NCBI GenBank assembly: GCA_964036275.1
Contig: CAXIWQ010000270.1
Span: 50,349 to 114,348 of the forward strand
DNA: 64,000 nt
Direction of reading: 5' to 3'
Source of the DNA: Litoditis marina
Lineage: Eukaryota > Nematoda > Chromadorea > Rhabditida > Rhabditidae
The notes under the pieces were generated by a model. It made no database searches and was not told the origin of the DNA. It was given only the letters and a program-made list of their open reading frames with translations. The position numbers and the translations under genes are program-made. This document shows, piece after piece, positions 13,701 through 27,600 of the stretch. Each line of letters begins with the position of its first letter. Position 1 is the stretch's first letter.

Positions 13701-14139
13701 TTGCAGCTACAGAAAAAAGTTCATACGGCTATCAAGTCTGTTGCTCCCAGCTACGAAAACCTAATGCGACTTTATATTCTGTGGCGCACAGCCACAAAAG
13801 ACAAATTAACGCGGTTATTGACTCTTTGCCTTGCAGCTACAGAAAAAAAATCATACGGCTATCAAGTCTGTTGCTCCCAGCTACGAAAACCTAATACGAC
13901 TTTATATTCTGTGGCGCACAGCCACAAAACACGAAATATCGCGGTTATCGACTTGTTGGCTTGCAGCTACAGAGAAAAGTTCATACGGCTATCAAGTCTG
14001 TTGCTCCCAGCTACAAAAACCTAATACGACTTTATATTCTGTGGCGCACAGCCACAAAAGACAAATTAACGCGGTTATTACCTCTTTGCCTTGCAGCTAC
14101 AGAAAAAAGTTCATACGGCTATCAAGTCTGTTGCTCCAG

Positions 14140-17100
14140 CTACGAAAACCTAATACGACAATCTATTCTGTGGCGCACAGCCACAAAAGACAAATTAACG
14201 CGGTTATCGACTTGTTGGCTTGCAGCTACAGAGAAAAGTTCATACGGCTATCAAGTCTGTTGCTCCCAGCAACAAAAACCTAATACGACTATATATTCTG
14301 TGGCGCACAGCCACAAAAGACGAATTAACGCGGTTATTGACTCTTTGCCTCGCAGTTACAGAAAAAAGTTCATACGGCTATCAAGTATGTTGCTCCCAGA
14401 TACAAAAACCTAAGACGACTGTATATTCTGTGGCGCACAGCCACAAAAGACGACTTAACGCGGTTATTGACTCTTTGCCTTGCAGCTACAGAAAAAAGTT
14501 CATACGGCTATCAAGTCTGTTGCTCCCAGCTACAAAAACCTAATACGACAATCTATTTTGTGGCGCACATCCACCAAATACAAATTAACGCGGTTATTGA
14601 CTCTTTGCCTTGCACCTACAGAAAAAAAATCATACGGCTATCAAGTCTGTTGCTTCCAACTACAAAAACCTAATACGACTTTATATTCTGTGGCGCACAA
14701 CCACAAAAGACAAATTAACGCGGTTATTGACTCTTTGCCTTGCAGCTACAGAAAAAAGTTTATACGGGCTATCAAGTCTGTTGCTCCCAGCTACAAAAAC
14801 CTAATACGATTATCTATTCTGTGGCGCACAGCCACGAAATACGAATTAACGCGGTTATCGACTCTTCGGCTTGCAGTTACAGAAAAAAAACTCATACGGC
14901 AATCAAGTCTGTTGCTCCCAACTACAAAAACCTAATACAACTATCTTTTCTGTGGCACACAGCCCACAAAATACGAATTAACGCGGTTATTGACTCTTTG
15001 CCTTGCAGCCACAGAAAAAAAGTTTATACGGCTATCAAGTATGTTTCTCCCAGCTAGAAAAACCTAATACGACTTTATGTTCTGTGGCGCACAGCCACAA
15101 AAGACAAATTAACGCGGTTATTGACTCTTTGCCTTGCAGCTACAAAAAAAAGTTCATACGGCTATCAAGTATGTTGCTCCCAGCTCGAAAAACCCAATAC
15201 AACTATCTTTTCTGTGGCACACAGCCACAAATTACGAATTAACGCGGTTATCGACTCTTTGCCTTGCAGCTACAGAAAAAGTTTATACGGCTATCAAGTC
15301 TGTTGCTCCTGGCTACAAAAACCTAATACGACTTTATGTTCTGTGGCGCACAGCCACAAAAGACAAATTAACGCGGTTATTGACTCTTTGCCTTGCAGCT
15401 ACAAAAAAAAGTTCATACGGCTATCAAGTACGTTGCTCCCAGCTAGAAAAACCCAATACAACTATCTTTTCTGTGGCACACAGCCACAAAAGACGAATTA
15501 ACGCGGTTATTGACTCTTTGCCTTGCAGCTACAGGAAAAGTTTATACGGATATCAAGTCTGTTGCTCCCAGCTACAAAAACCTAATACGACTTACTATCC
15601 TGTGGCGCACAGCCACAAAAGACAAATTAACGCGGTTATTGACTCTTTACCGTGCAGCTATAGAAAAAAGTTTATACGGCTATCGTGTATGTTGCTCCCA
15701 GCTACAAAAACCTAATACGACAATCTATTCTGTGGCGCACAGCCACAAAATACGAATTAACGCGGTTATCGACTCTTTGCCTTGCAACTACAGAGAACAG
15801 TTCATACGGCTATCAAGTCTGTTGCTCCCAGATACAAAAACCTAATACGACTATCTATTATGTGGCGCACAGCCACAAATTACGAATTAACGCGGTTATC
15901 GTCTCTTTGGCTTGCAGTTACAGAGAAAAGTTCATACGGCTATCAAATCTGTTGCTCCCAGCTACAAAAACCTAATACGACAATCTATTCTGTGGCGCAC
16001 AGCCATAAAATACAAAATAACGCGGTTATTGACTCTTTGGCTTGCAGTTACAGAGAAAAGTTTATACGGCTATCAAGTCTGTTGCTCCCAACTACAAAAA
16101 CCTAATACGACTTTATATTCTGTGGCGCACAACCACAAAAGACAAATTAACGCGGTTATTGACTCTTTGCCTTGCAGCTACAGAAAAAAGTTTATACGGC
16201 TATCAAGTCTGTTGCTCCCAGCTACAAAAACCTAATACGATTATCTATTCTGTGGCGCACAGCCACGAAATACGAATTAACGCGGTTAATCGACTCTTCG
16301 GCTTGCAGTTACAGAAAAAAACTCATACGGCAATCAAGTCTGTTGCTCCCAACTACAAAAACCTAATACAACTATCTTTTCTGTGGCACACAGCCACAAA
16401 ATACGAATTAACGCGGTTATTGACTCTTTGCCTTGCAGCTACAAAAAAAAGTTCATACGGCTATCAAGTACGTTGCTCCCAGCTAGAAAAACCCAATACA
16501 ACTATCTTTTCTGTGGCACACAGCCACAAAAGACGAATTAACGCGGTTATTGACTCTTTGCCTTGCAGCTACAGAAAAAAGTTTATACGGCTATCAAGTC
16601 TGTTGCTCCCAGCTACAAAACCTAATACGACTTACTATTCTGTGGCGCACAGCCACAAAAGACAAATTAACGCGGTTATTGACTCTTTACCGTGCAGCTA
16701 CAGAAAAAAGTTCATACGGCTATCAAGTCTGTTGCTCCCAGATACAAAAACCTAATACGACTATCTATTATGTGGCGCACAGCCACAAAATACGAATTAA
16801 CGCGGTTATCGTCTCTTTGGCTTGCAGTTACAGAGAAAAGTTCATACGGCTATCAAATCTGTTGCTCCCAGCTACAAAAACCTAATACGACAATCTATTC
16901 TGTGGCGCACAGCCCATAAAATACAAAATAACGCGGTTATTGACTCTTTGGCTTGCAGTTACAGAGAAAAGTTTATACGGCTATCAAGTCTGTTGCTCCC
17001 AGCTACAAAAACCTAATACGACTCCATATTCTGTGGCGCACAGCCACAAAAGACAAATTAACGCGGTTATTGACTCTTTGCCGTAAAGCTACAGAAAAAG

Positions 17101-18580
17101 TTTTATACGGCTATCAAGTATGTTGCTCCCAGCTACAAAGACCTAACACGACTATATATTTTGTGGCGCACAGCCACAAAAGACGACTTAACGCGGTTAT
17201 TGACTCTTTGCATTGCAGCTACAGAAAAAAGTTCATACGGCTATCAAGTCTGTTGCTCCCAGATACAAAAAACCTAAGACGACTATATATTTTGTGGCGC
17301 ACAGCCACAAAATACGAATTAACGCGTTATTGACTCTTTGCCTTGCAGCTACAGAGAACAGTTCATACGGCTATCAAATCTGTTGCTCCCAGCTACAAAA
17401 ACCTAATACGACAATCTATTTTGTGGCGCACATCCACCCAAATACGAATTAACGCGGTTATTGACTCTTTGCCTTGCACCTACAAAAAAATCATACGGCT
17501 ATCAAGTCTGTTGCTCCCAACTACAAAAACCTAATACGACTTTATATTCTGTGGCGCACAACCACAAAAGACAAATTAACGCGGTTATTGACTCTTTGCC
17601 TTGCAGCTACAGAAAAAAGTTTATACGGCTATCAAGTCTGTTGCTCCCAGCTACAAAAACCTAATACGATTATCTATTCTGTGACGCACAGCCACGAAAT
17701 ACGAATCAACGCGGTTATCGACTCTTCGGCTTGCAGTTACAGAAAAAAAAACTCATACGGCAATCAAGTCTGTTGCTCCCAACTACAAAAACCTAATACG
17801 ACTTTATATTCTGTGGCGCACAGCCACCCAAAGACAGATTAACGCGGTTATTGACTCTTTGCCTTGCAGCTACAGAAAAAAGTTTATACGGCTATCAAGT
17901 ATGTTGCTCCCAGCTAGAAAAACCAATACAACTATCTATTCTGTGGCGCACAGCCATAAAATACGAAATAACGCGGTTATTGACTCTTTGGCTTGCAGTT
18001 ACAGAGAAAAGTTTATACGGCTATCAAGTCTGTTGCTCCAGCTACAAAAACCTAATACGACTCCATATTCTTTGGCGCACAGCCACAAAAGACAAATTAA
18101 CGCGGTTATTGACTCTTTGCCGTAAAGCTACAGAAAAAAGTTTATACGGCTATCAAGTATGTTGCTCCCAGCTACAAAGACCTAACACGACTATATATTT
18201 TGTGGCGCACAGCCACAAAAGACGACTTAACGCGGTTATTGACTCTTTGCCTTGCAGCTACAGAAAAAAGTTCATACGGCTATCAAGTCTGTTGCTCCCA
18301 GATACAAAAACCTAAGACGACTATATATTCTGTGGCGCACAGCCACAAAAGACGAATTAACGCGTTATTGACTCTTTGCCTTGCAGCTACAGAGAACATT
18401 TCATACGGCTATCAAATCTGTTGCTCCCAGCTACAAAAACCTGATACGACAATCTATTTTGTGGCGCACAGCCACAAAATACGAATTAACGCGGTTATCG
18501 ACTCTTTGCCTAGCAGCTACAGAAAAAAGTTTATACGGCTATCAAATCTGTTGCTCCCAGCTACAAAAACCTAATACGAC
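14140..18580. repeat. Divergent sector of satellite A
   Basis: Monomers here carry many more private variants than elsewhere, such as CATCCACCAAATAC near 14566, GGCACACAGCCCACAAAA near 14954, GTAAAGCTACAG near 17082 and CTCCATATTC near 17022 and 18060. Spacing is less regular, with frequent one-base indels. Internal copying is still visible: landmarks near 14605 and 17474, and 17022 and 18060, resemble each other. It looks like an older or less homogenised part of the array between recently amplified blocks. No gene or foreign insert was seen. Confidence 0.7.
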
Positions 18581-21500
18581 AATCTATTCGGTGGCGCACC
18601 GCCACAAAATACGAATTAACGTGGTTATCGACTCTTTGCCTTGCAGCTACAGAAGAAAAGTTTATACGGCTTTCAAGTCTGTTGCTCATGGCTACAAAAA
18701 CCTAATACGACTTTATATCCTGTGGCGCACAGCCACAAAAGACAAATTATCGCGGTTATTACCTCTTTGCCTTGCAGCTACAGAAAAAAGTTCATACGGC
18801 TATCAAGTCTGTTGCTCCCAGCTACGAAAACCTGATACGACAATCTATTCTAAGGCGCACAGCCACAAAGACAAATTAACGCGGTTATTACCTCTTTGCC
18901 TTGCAGCTACAGAAAGAAGTTCATACGGCTATCAAGTCTGTTGCTCCCAGCTACAAAAACCTAATACGACTTTGTATTCTGTGGCGCACAGCCACAAAAG
19001 ACAAATTAACGCGGTTATTGACTCTTTGCCGTGCAGCTACAGGGAAAAGGTTATACGGCTATCAAGTATGTTGCTCCCAGCTACAAAAACCTAATACGAC
19101 TATCTATTCTGTGGCGCACAGCCACAAAATACGAATTAACGCGGTTATCGACTCTTTGCCTTGCAGCTACAGAGAACAGTTCATACGGCTATCAAATCTG
19201 TTGCTCCCAGCTACAAAAACCCAATACGACAATCTATTCTGTGGCGCACAGCCACAAAATACGAATTATCGCGGTTATCGACTTGTTGGCTTGCAGCTAC
19301 AGAGAAAGTTCATACGGCTATCAAGTCTGTTGCTCCCAGCTACAAAAACCTGATACGACAATCTATTCTGTGGCGCACAGCCACAAAAGACAAATTAACG
19401 CGGTTATTACCTCTTTGCCTTGCAGCTACAGAAAAAAGTTCATACGGCTATCAAGTCTGTTGCTCCCAGCTACGAAACCTAATACGACTTTATATTCTGT
19501 GGCGCACAGCCACAAAAGACAAATTAACGCGGTTATTGACTCTTTGCCGTGCAGCTACAGGAAAAAGGTTATACGGCTATCAAGTATGTTGCTCCCAGCT
19601 ACAAAAACCTAATACTATTCTGTGGCGCACAGCTACAAAATACGAATTAACGCGGGTATCGACTCTTTGCCTTGCAGCTACAGAGAACAGTTCATACGGC
19701 TATCAAATCTGTTGCTCCAGCTACAAAAACCTAATACGACAATCTATTCTGTGGCGCACAGCCACAAAATACGAATTATCGCGGTTATCGACTTGTTGGT
19801 CTGCAGCTAAAGAGAAAAGTTCATACGGCTATCAAGTCTGTTGCTCCCAGCTACAAAAACCTAATACGACTATATATTCTGTGGCGCACAGCCACAAAAT
19901 ACGAATTAACGCGGTTATCGACTCTTTGCCTTGCAGCTACAGAGAACAGTTCATACGGCTATCAAATCTGTTGCTCCCAGCTACAAAAACCTAATACGAC
20001 AATCTTTTCTGTGGCGCACAGCCACAAAATACGAATTAACGCGGTTATCGACTTGTTGGCTTGCAGCTACAGAGAAAAGTTCATACGGCTATCAAGTCTG
20101 TTGCTCCCAGCTACAAAAACCTAATACGACAATCTATTCTGTGGCGCACAGCCACAAAATACGAATTTACGCGGTTATCGACTCTTTGCCTTGCAGCTAC
20201 AGAAAAAAAGTTTATACGGCTATCAAGTCTGTTGCTCATGGCTACAAAAACCTAATACGACTTTATATCCTGTGGCGCACAGCCACAAAATACAAATTAA
20301 CGCGGTTATTGACTCTTTGCCTTGCAGTTACAGAGAACATTTCATACGGCTATCACATCTGTTGCTCCCAGCTACAAAAACCTAATACGACAATCTAATC
20401 TGTGGCGCACAGCCACAAAATACGAACTAACGTGGTTATCGACTCTTTGCCTTGCAGCTACAGAAAAAAAGTTTATACGGCTTTCAAGTCTGTTGCTCAT
20501 GGCTACAAAACCTAATGCGACTTTATATTCTGTGGCGCACAGCCACAAAAGACAAATTAACGCGGTTATTACCTCTTTGCCTTGCAGCTACAGAAAAAAG
20601 TTCATACGGCTATCAAGTCTGTTGCTCCCAGCTACAAAAACCTGATACGACAATCTATTCTAAGGCGCACAGCCACAAAAGACAAATTAACGCGGTTATT
20701 ACCTCTTTGCCTTGCAGCTACAGAAAGAAGTTCATACGGCTATCAAGTCTGTTGCTCCCAGCTACAAAAACCTAATACGACTTTGTATTCTGTGGCGCAC
20801 AGCCACAAAAGACAAATTAACGCGGTTATTGACTCTTTGCGTGCAGCTACAGGGAAAAGGTTATACGGCTATCAAGTATGTTGCTCCCAGCTACAAAACC
20901 TAATACGACTATCTATTCTGTGGCGCACAGCCACAAATTACGAATTAACGCGGTTATCGACTCTTTGCTTGCAGCTACAGAGAACAGTTCATACGGCTAT
21001 CAAATCTGTTGCTCCCAGCTACAAAAACCTAATACGACAATCTATTCTGTGGCGCACAGCCACAAAATACGAATTATCGCGGTTATCGACTTGTTGGCTT
21101 GCAGCTACAGAGAAAAGTTTATACGGATATCAAGTCTGTTGCTCCCAGCTACGAAAACCTAATTCGACTTTATATTCTGTGGCGCACAGCCACAAAAGAC
21201 AAATTAACGCGGTTATTGACTTTTTGCCGTGCAGCTACAGGAAAAAGGTTATACGGCTATCAAGTATGTTGCTCCCAGCTACAAAAACCTAATACTATTC
21301 TGTGGCGCACAGCCACAAAATACGAATTAACGCGGTTATCGACTCTTTGCCTTGCAGCTACAGAGAACAGTTCATACGGCTATCAAATCTGTTGCTCCCA
21401 GCTACAAAAACCTAATACGACAATCTTTTCTGTGGCGCACAGCCACAAAATACGAATTATCGCGGTTATCGACTTGTTGGCTTGCAGCTACAGAGAAAAG

Positions 21501-22501
21501 TTTATACGGATATCAAGTCTGTTGCTCCCAGCTACGAAAACCTAATTCGACTTTATATTCTGTGGCGCACAGCCACAAAAGACAAATTAACGCGGTTATT
21601 GACTTTTTGCCGTGCAGCTACAGGAAAAAGGTTATACGGCTATCAAGTATGTTGCTCCCAGCTACAAAAACCTAATACTATTCTGTGGCGCACAGCCACA
21701 AAATACGAATTAACGCGGTTATCGACTCTTTGCCTTGCAGCTACAGAGAACAGTTCATACGGCTATCAAATCTGTTGCTCCCAGCTACAAAAACCTAATA
21801 CGACAATCTTTTCTGTGGCGCACAGCCACAAAATACGAATTATCGCGGTTATCGACTTGTTGGCTTGCAGCTACAGAGAAAAGTTCATACGGCTATCAAG
21901 TCTGTTGCTCCCAGCTACAAAAACCTGATACGACAATCTATTCTGTGGCGCACAGCCACAAAAGACAAATTAACGCGGTTATTGACTCTTTGCCGTGCAG
22001 CTACAGGAAAAAGGTTATACGGCTATCAAGTATGTTGCTCCCAGCTACAAAAACCTAATACTATTCTGTGGCGCACAGCCACAAAATACGAATTATCGCG
22101 GTTATCGACTTGTTGGTCTGCAGCTAAAGAGAAAAGTTCATACGGCTATCAAGTCTGTTGCTCCCAGCTACAAAAACCTAATACGACTATATATTCTGTG
22201 GCGCACAGCCACAAAATACGAATTAACGCGGTTATCGACTCTTTGCCTTGCAGCTACAGAGAACAGTTCATACGGCTATCAAATCTGTTGCTCCCAGCTA
22301 CAAAAACCTAATACGACAATCTTTTCTGTGGCGCACAGCCACAAAATACGAATTAACGCGGTTATCGACTTGTTGGCTTGCAGCTACAGAGAAAAGTTCA
22401 TACGGCTATCAAGTCTGTTGCTCCCAGCTACAAAAACCTAATACGACAATCTATTCTGTGGCGCACAGCCACAAAATACGAATTTACGCGGTTATCGACT
22501 C

Positions 22502-24130
22502 TTTGCCTTGCAGCTACAGAAAAAAAGTTTATACGGCTATCAAGTCTGTTGCTCATGGCTACAAAAACCTAATACGACTTTATATCCTGTGGCGCACAGC
22601 CACAAAATACAAATTAACGCGGTTATTGACTCTTTGCCTTGCAGTTACAGAGAACATTTCATACGGCTATCACATCTGTTGCTCCCAGCTACAAAAACCT
22701 AATACGACAATCTAATCTGTGGCGCACAGCCACAAAATACGAACTAACGTGGTTATCGACTCTTTGCCTTGCAGCTACAGAAAAAAAGTTTATACGGCTT
22801 TCAAGTCTGTTGCTCATGGCTACAAAAACCTAATGCGACTTTATATCCTGTGGCGCACAGCCACAAAAGACAAATTAACGCGGTTATTACCTCTTTGCCT
22901 TGCAGCTACAGAAAAAAGTTCATACGGCTATCAAGTCTGTTGCTCCCAGCTACAAAAACCTGATACGACAATCTATTCTAAGGCGCACAGCCACAAAAGA
23001 CAAATTAACGCGGTTATTACCTCTTTGCCTTGCAGCTACAGAAAGAAGTTCATACGGCTATCAAGTCTGTTGCTCCCAGCTACAAAAACCTAATACGACT
23101 TTGTATTCTGTGGCGCACAGCCACAAAAGACAAATTAACGCGGTTATTGACTCTTTGCCGTGCAGCTACAGGGAAAAGGTTATACGGCTATCAAGTATGT
23201 TGCTCCCAGCTACAAAAACCTAATACGACTATCTATTCTGTGGCGCACAGCCACAAATTACGAATTAACGCGGTTATCGACTCTTTGCCTTGCAGCTACA
23301 GAGAACAGTTCATACGGCTATCAAATCTGTTGCTCCCAGCTACGAAAACCTAATACGACAATCTATTCTGTGGCGCACAGCCACAAAATACGAATTATCG
23401 CGGTTATCGACTTGTTGGCTTGCAGCTACAGAGAAAAGTTTATACGGATATCAAGTCTGTTGCTCCCAGCTACGAAAACCTAATTCGACTTTATATTCTG
23501 TGGCGCACAGCCACAAAAGACAAATTAACGCGGTTATTGACTTTTTGCCGTGCAGCTACAGGAAAAAGGTTATACGGCTATCAAGTATGTTGCTCCCAGC
23601 TACAAAAACCTAATACTATTCTGTGGCGCACAGCCACAAAATACGAATTAACGCGGTTATCGACTCTTTGCCTTGCAGCTACAGAGAACAGTTCATACGG
23701 CTATCAAATCTGTTGCTCCCAGCTACAAAAACCTAATACGACAATCTTTTCTGTGGCGCACAGCCACAAAATACGAATTATCGCGGTTATCGACTTGTTG
23801 GCTTGCAGCTACAGAGAAAAGTTCATACGGCTATCAAGTCTGTTGCTCCCAGCTACAAAAACCTGATACGACAATCTATTCTGTGGCGCACAGCCACAAA
23901 AGACAAATTAACGCGGTTATTACCTCTTTGCCTTGCAGCTACAGAAAAAAGTTCATACGGCTATCAAGTCTGTTGCTCCCAGCTACGAAAACCTAATACG
24001 ACTTTATATTCTGTGGCGCACAGCCACAAAAGACAAATTAACGCGGTTATTGACTCTTTGCCGTGCAGCTACAGGAAAAAGGTTATACGGCTATCAAGTA
24101 TGTTGCTCCCAGCTACAAAAACCTAATACT
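22502..24130. repeat. Copy of the window's first satellite segment
   Basis: Landmarks at 7, 138, 268, 399, 529, 659, 789 and 919 recur at +22501 (22508, 22639, 22769, 22900, 23030, 23160, 23290, 23420). Landmarks downstream of the retroelement insertion (2983, 3113, 3243, 3373, 3626, 3886) recur at +20047. A further copy lies at +9811 (22378/32189, 22508/32319, 23160/32971, 23933/33744). These copies have no retroelement, so they are empty-site references for the insertion at 2053. Confidence 0.85.
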
Positions 24131-24639
24131 ATTCTGTGGCGCACAGCCACAAAATACGAATTATCGCGGTTATCGACTTGTTGGCTTGCAGCTACAGAGA
24201 AAAGTTCATACGGCTATTCTGTTGCTCCCAGCTACGAAAACCTAATTCGACTTTATATTCTGTGGCGCACAGCCACAAAAGACAAATTAACGCGGTTAAT
24301 GACTCTTTGCCGTGCAGCTACAGGAAAAAGGTTATACGGCTATCAAGTATGTTGCTCCCAGCTACAAAAACCTAATACTATTCTGTGGCGCACAGCCACA
24401 AAATACGAATTATCGCGGTTATCGACTTGTTGGCTTGCAGCTACAGAGAAAAGTTCATACGGCTATCAAGTCTGTTGCTCCCAGCTACGAAAACCTAATT
24501 CGACTTTATATTCTGTGGCGCACAGCCACAAAAGACAAATTAACGCGGTTATTGACTCTTTGCCGTGCAGCTACAGGAAAAAAGTTATACGGCTATCAAG
24601 TATGTTGCTCCCAGCTACAAAAACCTAATACTATTCTGT

Positions 24640-27600
24640 GGCGCACAGCCACAAAATACGAATTAACGCGGTTATCGACTCTTTGCCTTGCAGCTACAGA
24701 GAACATTCCATACGGCTATCAAATCTGTTGCTCCCAGCTACAAAAACCTATTACGACAATCTATTCTGTGGCGCACAGCCACAAAGTACGAATTATCGCG
24801 GTTATCGACTTGTTGGCTTGCAGCTACAGAGAAAAGTTCATACGGCTATCAAGTCTGTTGCTCCCAGCTACAAAAACCTGATACGACAATCTATTCTGTG
24901 GCGCACAGCCACAAAAGACAAATTAACGCGGTTATTACCTCTTTGCCTTGCAGCTACAGAAAAAAGTTTATACGGCTATCAAGTCTGTTGCTCATGGCTA
25001 CAAAAACCTAATACGACTTTATATTCTGTGGCGCACAGCCACAAAAGACAAATTAACGCGGTTATTGACTCTTTGCCGTGCAGCTACAGAAAAAAGTTTA
25101 TACGGCTATCAAGTATGTTGCTCCCAGCTACAAAAACCTAACACGACTATCTATTCTGTGGCGCACAGCCACAAAATACGAATTAACGCGGTTATCGACT
25201 GTTTGCTTTGCAGCTACAGAAAAAAGTTAATACGGCTATCAAGTCTGTTGCTCCCAGCTACAAAAACCTAATACGACAATCTATTCTGTGGCGCACAGCC
25301 ACAAAAACGAATTAACGCGGTTATCGACATTTTGACTTGCAGCTACAAAAAAAATCATACGGCTATCAAGTATGTTGCTCCCAGCTACAAAAACCTAATA
25401 CTATTCTGTGGCGCACAGCCACAAAATACGAATTAACGCGGTTATCGACTCTTTGCCTTGCAGCTACAGAGAACATTCCATACGGCTATCAAATCTGTTG
25501 CTCCCAGCTACAAAAACCTATTACGACAATCTATTCTGTGGCGCACAGCCACAAAGTACGAATTATCGCGGTTATCGACTTGTTGGCTTGCAGCTACAGA
25601 GAAAAGTTCATACGGCTATCAAGTCTGTTGCTCCCAGCTACAAAAACCTGATACGACAATCTATTCTGTAGCGCACAGCCACAAAAGACAAATTAACGCG
25701 GTTATTACCTCTTTGCCTTGCAGCTACAGAAAAAAGTTTATACGGCTATCAAGTCTGTTGCTCATGGCTACAAAAACCTAATACGACTTTATATTCTGTG
25801 GCGCACAGCCACAAAAGACAAATTAACGCGGTTATTGACTCTTTGCCGTGCAGCTACAGAAAAAAGTTTATACGGCTATCAAGTATGTTGCTCCCAGCTA
25901 CAAAAACCTAACACGACTATCTATTCTGTGGCGCACAGCCACAAAATACGAATTAACGCGGTTATCGACTGTTTGCTTTGCAGCTACAGAAAAAAGTTAA
26001 TACGGCTATCAAGTCTGTTGCTCCCAGCTACAAAAACCTAATACGACAATCTATTCTGTGGCGCACAGCCACAAAAACGAATTAACGCGGTTATCGACAT
26101 TTTGACTTGCAGCTACAAAAAAAATCATACGGCTATCAAGTCTGTTGCTCCCAACTACAAAAACATAATACGACTTTATATTCTGTGGCGCACAGCCACA
26201 AAATACAAATTAACGCGGTTATTGACTCTTTGCCTTGCAGTTACAGAGAACATTTCATACGGCTATCAAATCTGTTGCTCCCAGCTACAAAAACCTAATA
26301 CGACAATCTATTCTGTGGCGCACAGCCACAAAATACGAATTAACGCGGTTATCGACTCTTTGCCTAGCAGCTACAGAAAAAAAGTTTATACGGCTATCAA
26401 ATCTGTTGCTCCCAGCTACAAAAACCTAATACGACAATCTATTCTGTGGCGCACCGCCACAAAATACGAATTAACGTGGTTATCGACTCTTTGCCTTGCA
26501 GCTACAGAAGAAAAGTTTATACGGCTTTCAAGTCTGTTGCTCATGGCTACAAAAACCTAATACGACTTTATATCCTGTGGCGCACAGCCACAAAAGACAA
26601 ATTATCGCGGTTATTACCTCTTTGCCTTGCAGCTACAGAAAAAAGTTCATACGGCTATCAAGTCTGTTGCTCCCAGCTACGAAAACCTGATACGACAATC
26701 TATTCTAAGGCGCACAGCCACAAAAGACAAATTAACGCGGTTATTACCTCTTTGCCTTGCAGCTACAGAAAGAAGTTCATACGGCTATCAAGTCTGTTGC
26801 TCCCAGCTACAAAAACCTAATACGACTTTGTATTCTGTGGCGCACAGCCACAAAAGACAAATTAACGCGGTTATTGACTCTTTGCCGTGCAGCTACAGGG
26901 AAAAGGTTATACGGCTATCAAGTATGTTGCTCCCAGCTACAAAAACCTAATACGACTATCTATTCTGTGGCGCACAGCCACAAAATACGAATTAACGCGG
27001 TTATCGACTCTTTGCCTTGCAGCTACAGAGAACAGTTCATACGGCTATCAAATCTGTTGCTCCCAGCTACAAAAACCCAATACGACAATCTATTCTGTGG
27101 CGCACAACCACAAAATACGAATTATCGCGGTTATCGACTTGTTGGCTTGCAGCTACAGAGAAAAGTTCATACGGCTATAAAGTCTGTTGCTCCCAGCTAC
27201 AAAAACCTGATACGACAATCTATTCTGTGGCGCACAGCCACAAAAGACAAATTAACGCGGTTATTACCTCTTTGCCTTGCAGCTACAGAAAAAAGTTCAT
27301 ACGGCTATCAAGTCTGTTGCTCCCAGCTACGAAAACCTAATACGACTTTATATTCTGTGGCGCACAGCCACAAAAGACAAATTAACGCGGTTATTGACTC
27401 TTTGCCGTGCAGCTACAGGAAAAAGGTTATACGGCTATCAAGTATGTTGCTCCCAGCTACAAAAACCTAATACTATTCTGTGGCGCACAGCCACAAAATA
27501 CGAATTAACGCGGGTATCGACTCTTTGCCTTGCAGCTACAGAGAACAGTTCATACGGCTATCAAATCTGTTGCTCCCAGCTACAAAAACCTAATACGACA

